Shown here in pieces: positions 54,201 through 58,705 of a stretch of 58,705 nucleotides of DNA. The stretch spans positions 1-58,705 of the forward strand of contig SFGN01000014.1 of NCBI GenBank assembly GCA_004556565.1, given 5' to 3'. Under the pieces are notes generated by a model that had not been told where the DNA came from, did not search any database, and saw nothing but the letters and a program-made list of their open reading frames with translations. The position numbers and the translations under genes are program-made. The DNA is from Lachnospiraceae bacterium (GTDB taxonomy: Bacteria > Bacillota_A > Clostridia > Lachnospirales > Lachnospiraceae). The first letter of the stretch is position 1. Each line of letters begins with the position of its first letter.

Positions 54201-57200
54201 GTTACCTTTACAATCAGCAGCACCTATAAATATGCACAAATCATCGGGACAATGTTTAATGCGACAGGTACCGGATATATGACCTGTTTTCAGCTTGAAG
54301 AGGGCTCACAGGCAAGCAGATTTAATCTGATAGAAAACGGAAGTTTTGAGTATGTGGGTACAAATGGCATACCGAAAACCTTCAATGCAAGAGAAACAGA
54401 TCCGGCAGGAGATGGATGCAATGCAAGCTATTCCAAATATGGAAACAGGTCCTTGCGGATTTACGGACAGCCTGGAAAAAGGAAGACTTACTGGAAATCG
54501 ATTCCGATTACAGGGACAGAAAAAGACATTTATACCATTAGCGGCTGGGCAAAAGGAAAGGCAGTTCCGGGAAAAGAATTCTCTATTGCAGTGGGATTTG
54601 TGTACACGGACGGCACGGTGAAATGGGATAATATTCCGTTTAACCCTTATGTAGAGGACTGGCAGTTTATAAGCCGTACCATCAGCGCTGACGACAAGAG
54701 CAGTCAGACGTCAAAGAGCTACCAGGCTATTTACATCCACCTGTTTTATGGAGATAATGCCAACGACGCATGGTTTGACGGAATCCAGCTTGTGCGGGAC
54801 GATGCACAGAGTTTTGTGTATGATGACGATGGAAATCTGGTGTCTGCAAAGACAGCGGCAGAAAAATCGGGATTTGCGTATGATAAGGCAGGAAATCTTT
54901 CTCAGATTATGGACATTACGGGAACAGCGTTTGCTTATGGATATGATGATAAAAAGAACCTGAAGCTGTCTGTAAGTTCGGAAGATACCGCATGCAGGTT
55001 TGATCATGATCAGTATGGAAATGCCACAAGGTGTGTGGTATCCGGCGGAAGCTTTAACGGAGCTGTAACCCCGGGGAGAGCCTACTATATCAGGGAAAAA
55101 ATTTCCGGAAAATACCTGACCGTACCGGGAGGTTCTACTAATAGTGGCACAGGCGTGCAGTTGTTTGAATATGCAGGGCAGGCTTATCAGCAGTGGAAGG
55201 TGGAAGACGCAGGAGAAGGATATGTGACACTGATCCCGATGCATGCCACAGGAATGCGCCTGGATGTACGAAACGGTGTGAATCAGGATGGAACATCGAT
55301 ACAGGTCTGTGGGAAGAACGGATTAAGTCCACAGGAATTCCGTCTTAAACTTCTTGAACGAGGGGAATACCAGATTGTAGCCAAATGCAGCAAAGATATC
55401 CGCGGACTTACAAATGCGGCGAACCTGACAACCGACGGCGCGGCAATCACGCTCTGGGCGGAGAATGACAGTTATGACCGCCAGAAATGGTATTTTGAGC
55501 CGGCAGACCTGACGAACAGTGACGGAACAGCAAGAAGAACTGATGACCCGGAGGACGGCAGTATTTTCGCCATCCGTGCAAGCCACAGCGGGCAGTACCT
55601 GAATATCGGAAATGCAGCTCCGGTGGCAGGAAATTATGTTGACCAGTTTTACCGAAACGGACGTGACTGGCAATGTTTCCGCTTACAGAAAGCGAACACA
55701 GCAGGGGATTATTACATTCGTCCTGTTTATGCACCGGCAATGGCACTTGCAAGAGGAGCAACCTATGAAGGCCGCTCAGCCATTACGATTCAGAACTTTT
55801 CAGCGGGGGATGCGAACCAGATCTTCCGTTTCACAAAGGTAAAGGGATGCTATGCCATCCTTGCCCCGGGGACAACGGAAGGTATGGGGGTAATGGGGAA
55901 TTCCTGGACTAAGGAAGCAAAGATCGTGACACATTCCAGCGCTCTGGCGGATTATGCTCCGAACAAGCTGTTCATCCTGGAAAACCAGGGACAGCGGATG
56001 GAGTCATTACTGACTTATACGGACAAAGGACTTCAGGTACAAAAAATAACGGATGCAAGAGGATATACAACCACCAATACATTCGGGGGCGGTGCAGGGC
56101 ATCTGCTGACAAAATCAACGGATGCGGCTGGATATGCCACCAATTATACTTACAATACCAATAATGACCTGCTTACAAGTGTGTCGGCAAACGTGGGAAG
56201 TACTACAGTCACGAACACTTACGCTTATGATGAGGGTGACCGCCTGAAAACCATCGGACACAACGGATTCACGTATGGATTTGAATATGATGCCTTCGGA
56301 AACCGGACAAAAGTGACGGTGGGCGGCAATATACTTGCCGAGAATACTTATTACCCGGGAAACGGGCCGCTGAAAACTATAACCTATGGAAACGGTCATG
56401 CGCTGCATCAGCAATATGACCGGGATTACCGTTTGTCTCAGCGTACTTTTACCGCTCCGGGGGAAAGTCCGGATGCAAGCAATAAGAAGATCAGCTATGC
56501 CTATGACGCATACGGTTATCCGGCCGCACAATATGATTCCATCAACAGTATTACCTACAAGTACAGCTACGATATGATCGGAAGGCTGCTTTCCATGGAT
56601 AACAGCAGAGGGCAGAAGCTCCGTGTTACCTACGACAGTAAGAACCGCGTGGAAACACTCTGGCATCATGTGGGAAATGATAAGATCGTTTCCGGATACG
56701 CATACGGAAATGTGGAAGACAAAGAACATCCCGGGCTGATTTACGGCACGAACGTAGATTTCCAGAGGAGGAGCAGGCTGACCTATGACCGTCTTGCACG
56801 GCTGAAGGAAAACGCTCTGTGGCTGAGCGGGGGAAAGCTTTATAAGACCGCTTATACCTACCTTCCAGGTCAGGATGCGGGACAGACGACAACGCTGGTG
56901 GGAAGCATCACCAACGGAGTAGGGACTGATGCAGAGGAGACCCTGACATATACCTATGACTCAAGAGGAAATATACAAACAATAAGCGAAGGAAGCGGCA
57001 GCAGCAAGACGGTTAAAGTTACATATTACTATGATGCACTGAACCGTCTTATCCGGGAAAATAATGTATGGGAGAATAAGACCATCTGCTATACCTATGA
57101 TGCAGGCGGCAATATGACATACCGAAAGGAATATGCCTATACCACATCTTCAACATTAGGGACTGTCCGAAGCAGCATTTCTTACGGATATGGGGACAGC

Positions 57201-58496
57201 ACATGGAAAGACAAACTGACATCCTACAACGGAAGAAGCATCACATATGACGGCGTGGGAAATCCTCTTACTTATCGTGATATGACGATGACCTGGGAGT
57301 GCGGAAGAAGGCTGGCGTCCGTCCAACTGTCCGGAAAGACTGTACGTTATGCCTATGATGCAGACGGCATCCGCATCGGAAAGACGGTGACAAAGGACTC
57401 AACGGGTGTTGTGGAGAAGACGGTAAAATACTACCTGGCCGGAAGCCGGATCGCCGCAGTGGAAAAGAATGGCGTGCTGGCACAGATCATCTACGACCAG
57501 AACGGCAGGCCGTTCATGCTCAGGGTGGAAGACCCGGAAGCAACCAGCATGGTAACAGAATACCGTTACAAGTATTATTACTATTTGTTCAATGCCCAGA
57601 ATGATGTTATCGGGCTTATTGACAGGGATGGGAATAAGGTGGTAAGCTATGTTTATAATTCCTGGGGAGCCCCGTTAACAACGGCAGACAGTTCGGGAAT
57701 GGATATCGCAGGACTGAACCCGTTCCGCTACAGGTGTTACTGCTATGATGAAGAGACGGCATTCTATTATCTTAAGAGCAGGTACTACGATCCCTGGGTG
57801 GGAAGGTTTATAAACTCTGACGGATATGTATCTACCGGGATGGGGATGAACTGCTGTAATATGTTTATCTATTGTGAAAACAATCCTGTGAACAGGCTGG
57901 ATTTGGAAGGTCATTTCTGGGAAGCAGTTTGGAATGGCTTTGTACAGTCTATAGAACAGGTAGGCGGTGTGTTTGCGGCTGCAGCTGGAATCTCGCAGTT
58001 AGATGGCCCGCTGCCGGGACTGGCGGATTTGGCGGGGCTGGCAATAGCAGGCGGGGCACTTCTTTTCTGCGCCGGGGCTGCGGCAGTAGCAGGGATAAAA
58101 AATGCTGCGGGCAGCGCTAAGAAAGCATCCGATAAAAAAGAAGAAAAAATTTATACGGTTTATGTATTGAAAGATCCTGCCGGTGCAGTTCAATATGTCG
58201 GAAGGACAAAGAATCCGGGAACAAGAAAAAACGCACATGAAGCAAATCCAGCGAGAAAAAATTTATTATTCGTTGAGGAAGTTTCAAATCTGAATTATTA
58301 TGAGGCAAGAGGGCTTGAGCAGACATATATGCTTTATTATCATACTATTAACACCGCGAATAAGATGAATAATCAGATCAATGGGATAAGCTTAAAGAAT
58401 CCTCAACTGCAACGGTATCTGACAGCGGCGGAAGGCGCTCTTGGGTATATGTGGAATCAGGTTTCAAATGAAGTCCTTAACTGGGCTGGATTATAG
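51219..58496 (+). CDS. Giant RHS/YD-repeat protein with DNRLRE, ricin-type and C-terminal GIY-YIG nuclease domains
   Basis: A 2425-residue polymorphic toxin-type protein. ATG 51219 lies behind AGAGAGG; a TGA ten codons upstream in frame rules out a longer N-terminus, so there is no signal peptide. The domain order is as follows. A leader domain (1-320) comes before a DNRLRE domain (about 325-510). YD/RHS repeats start near 640. Two beta-sandwich, carbohydrate-binding-like regions follow (about 870-1190), then two ricin-type lectin units with Q-x-W (about 1287-1430 and 1447-1590). More YD repeats follow, then an RHS core ending YYLKSRYYDPWVGRFINSDG (about 2184-2205), a hydrophobic stretch (2260-2297) and a GIY-YIG domain (about 2311-2425): VYVLKD, QYVGRTKNPGTRKNAH and YYEARGLEQTYM give the two Tyr, Arg, His and Glu motifs. 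It is likely to cut nucleic acid in a target cell. Confidence 0.92.
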   Translation: MTTIKNNTNNLTVGDMPGGTVIPAVQTVPMAEVGTDPRILEEMKEKRTADTKYFRTEHHGGVIAVYPTPVHYKEDGEWKEIDNTLQKEDTEEEGYQNKNAAMKVKFARHGKSKKLVTIHKGSEKLSWGLVADGKEQPEADFRIYEETEEKMAVTGENGQKPESGFDENVQEQINDISEKEDVRNRNKKMMQTKHLRSGGIYENILDGISLEYYLEGERLKENIILRDKGAAAKPLIFRITHKKLRLEEKNGNLLFYAKKENTDNIVYYMKAPCMFEKSTGAFGEVHYELESVSDSETLLKIKADQEWLQAEERQFPVIIDPNMETTRNVQSITDTFVREKYPSSSMPGSFGSFCVGNNSSEGRCRSYLKFNTLPTLPQGAVLYDARIYICQYMFSANNGNPFYVTAHEVKEDWSDGSTTWNNQPSAGADVLSFAQMAQLETEGSVTMAEAKEFNVTKLVKKWYVTSEGGVVRPAANYGIMLKAMNENVLADAHFVSSNYPLNNTIGITAEMFPVGIFYYRDANGLEDYYSYHKNSVGRAGNVYVNDYNGNMVLVHSDAVTYGGKFPAAVSHVYNLSMRAVNDCHVGYGWRLSAHQELKESGIQDFPYYYMDGDGTKHYFYKDTSDGNRLKDEDGLGYVITQTSSSNDTEYRKMETKDKVVKTFHKDGRITKETDPNGNTITYTYDGEKKLVSMTDTAGGTLVFTYDTTAEKKLISIKDGANRLTSYGYDSSGNLVSISYPDQKETRYGYGTEVHALMYVKAPDTYEVDYQYRKELGMLRVVSIQERKGNTDYGHKTKIDYKDGNMTVFTEPGLDNNMDSTSDNLIHTYQFDNNGRPVCVSNQDGNAASYEYFVEGQKNNKVSGIGSAMKTINNHLLNTRFENGLDDWEIYARLINTVTVSTEDGVIGNKAVKVVRSAEERSDSGVSQTVELKPGTYTVSAYMKSTDLHCGMDGYLGIVVYGLPEGSSTGTLLAASPGIREATSTSFENGWQRESVTFTISSTYKYAQIIGTMFNATGTGYMTCFQLEEGSQASRFNLIENGSFEYVGTNGIPKTFNARETDPAGDGCNASYSKYGNRSLRIYGQPGKRKTYWKSIPITGTEKDIYTISGWAKGKAVPGKEFSIAVGFVYTDGTVKWDNIPFNPYVEDWQFISRTISADDKSSQTSKSYQAIYIHLFYGDNANDAWFDGIQLVRDDAQSFVYDDDGNLVSAKTAAEKSGFAYDKAGNLSQIMDITGTAFAYGYDDKKNLKLSVSSEDTACRFDHDQYGNATRCVVSGGSFNGAVTPGRAYYIREKISGKYLTVPGGSTNSGTGVQLFEYAGQAYQQWKVEDAGEGYVTLIPMHATGMRLDVRNGVNQDGTSIQVCGKNGLSPQEFRLKLLERGEYQIVAKCSKDIRGLTNAANLTTDGAAITLWAENDSYDRQKWYFEPADLTNSDGTARRTDDPEDGSIFAIRASHSGQYLNIGNAAPVAGNYVDQFYRNGRDWQCFRLQKANTAGDYYIRPVYAPAMALARGATYEGRSAITIQNFSAGDANQIFRFTKVKGCYAILAPGTTEGMGVMGNSWTKEAKIVTHSSALADYAPNKLFILENQGQRMESLLTYTDKGLQVQKITDARGYTTTNTFGGGAGHLLTKSTDAAGYATNYTYNTNNDLLTSVSANVGSTTVTNTYAYDEGDRLKTIGHNGFTYGFEYDAFGNRTKVTVGGNILAENTYYPGNGPLKTITYGNGHALHQQYDRDYRLSQRTFTAPGESPDASNKKISYAYDAYGYPAAQYDSINSITYKYSYDMIGRLLSMDNSRGQKLRVTYDSKNRVETLWHHVGNDKIVSGYAYGNVEDKEHPGLIYGTNVDFQRRSRLTYDRLARLKENALWLSGGKLYKTAYTYLPGQDAGQTTTLVGSITNGVGTDAEETLTYTYDSRGNIQTISEGSGSSKTVKVTYYYDALNRLIRENNVWENKTICYTYDAGGNMTYRKEYAYTTSSTLGTVRSSISYGYGDSTWKDKLTSYNGRSITYDGVGNPLTYRDMTMTWECGRRLASVQLSGKTVRYAYDADGIRIGKTVTKDSTGVVEKTVKYYLAGSRIAAVEKNGVLAQIIYDQNGRPFMLRVEDPEATSMVTEYRYKYYYYLFNAQNDVIGLIDRDGNKVVSYVYNSWGAPLTTADSSGMDIAGLNPFRYRCYCYDEETAFYYLKSRYYDPWVGRFINSDGYVSTGMGMNCCNMFIYCENNPVNRLDLEGHFWEAVWNGFVQSIEQVGGVFAAAAGISQLDGPLPGLADLAGLAIAGGALLFCAGAAAVAGIKNAAGSAKKASDKKEEKIYTVYVLKDPAGAVQYVGRTKNPGTRKNAHEANPARKNLLFVEEVSNLNYYEARGLEQTYMLYYHTINTANKMNNQINGISLKNPQLQRYLTAAEGALGYMWNQVSNEVLNWAGL

Positions 58497-58508
58497 GAGG
58501 TATGAGAT

Positions 58509-58705
58509 ATGGGATCATGGGGACCGGGGCTGTATCAGGATGATATAGCGGAGGATGTAAGAGATTTTTATAAAGACCAGCTTCACCGGGGAAAAACAGG
58601 AGCGCAGATCACAGAGGAGTTACTGGAGGAATACAGCGACTGTCTGTCCGACCCGGATGACGCGCCGGTGTTCTGGTTTGCCCTGGCAGATACGCAATGG
58701 AATCT
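58509..58705 (+). CDS. Start of a small protein after the RHS toxin; immunity candidate (truncated by window)
   Basis: The first 65 codons are visible. ATG 58509 has AGGAGG at 58495-58500, overlapping the toxin stop, so it is translated from the same mRNA. The protein begins MGSWGPGLYQDDIAEDVRD, a style (M-G-x-W-G-x-G, then D-x-x-x-D) seen in the DUF4259-like group of small cytoplasmic proteins, and is acidic. Genes in this position after a polymorphic toxin usually encode the cognate immunity protein. However, this family also occurs without toxins, so the role is inferred only from position. Confidence 0.65.
   Translation, partial: MGSWGPGLYQDDIAEDVRDFYKDQLHRGKTGAQITEELLEEYSDCLSDPDDAPVFWFALADTQWN

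Overview
The window looks like a chromosomal segment of a low-to-mid GC Gram-positive anaerobe of the Clostridia, most likely Lachnospiraceae (an inference from gene content; no rRNA is present). Supporting signs are strong AGGAGG-type ribosome binding sites, consensus TTGACA/TATAAT promoters, a tryptophan T-box leader, S-layer-homology (SLH) surface proteins, LCP and tyrosine-kinase capsule genes, and the Firmicute order eno-secG-rnr-smpB.

Layout. (1) 1-540: the outer end of a probable integrated element. A small accessory-type gene is followed by a 3' fragment of a tRNA-Pro(CGG) gene that lacks its 5' half, which is what an integrase attachment site leaves behind. (2) 713-14131: a cell-surface region. 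It has an SLH/L,D-transpeptidase fusion, a short-chain dehydrogenase, a three-gene signalling unit (a membrane protein with a degenerate kinase-like C-terminus, a membrane histidine kinase, and a NarL/LuxR-type regulator), then three large SLH proteins with a degenerate stand-alone receiver protein between the first two. (3) 14210-23529: a run of eight same-strand genes built from SPFH, zinc-ribbon, TPM, lipoprotein and membrane modules. It resembles the YdjG-YdjH-YdjI envelope-stress partners of PspA in Bacillus but has no PspA, and it is expanded by extra zinc-ribbon proteins and lipoproteins. (4) 23732-26237: asnS and asnA, asparagine charging and synthesis. (5) 26484-35522: an unknown membrane-anchored protein, a SipW-like peptidase, an ABC exporter, then an LCP ligase, a CpsB-type phosphatase, an extracellular Ig-like protein and two tandem Wzz/BY-kinase fusions. 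The second fusion has lost the Walker A lysine but carries a (Tyr-Gly)10 tail. (6) 35519-42628: the trp operon under a Trp-specific T-box (trpE-trpGD-trpC-trpF-trpB-trpA). trpE carries a +1 frameshift in a run of six G. (7) 42686-50850: a SleB-like hydrolase, topB on the minus strand, and the eno, secG, rnr and smpB block. (8) 50920-58705: a 2425-residue RHS/YD-repeat protein with DNRLRE and ricin-type domains and a C-terminal GIY-YIG nuclease domain, followed by the start of a small gene that is an immunity candidate.

How they fit together. Much of the window concerns the cell envelope: anchoring proteins to the wall, sensing or maintaining the membrane, attaching polymer to the wall, and contact-dependent antagonism. 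These loci are interspersed with housekeeping operons. The best candidates for something new are the PspA-less SPFH/zinc-ribbon/TPM cluster, the complementary tyrosine-kinase pair, and the signal-peptide-less RHS-lectin-GIY-YIG toxin.
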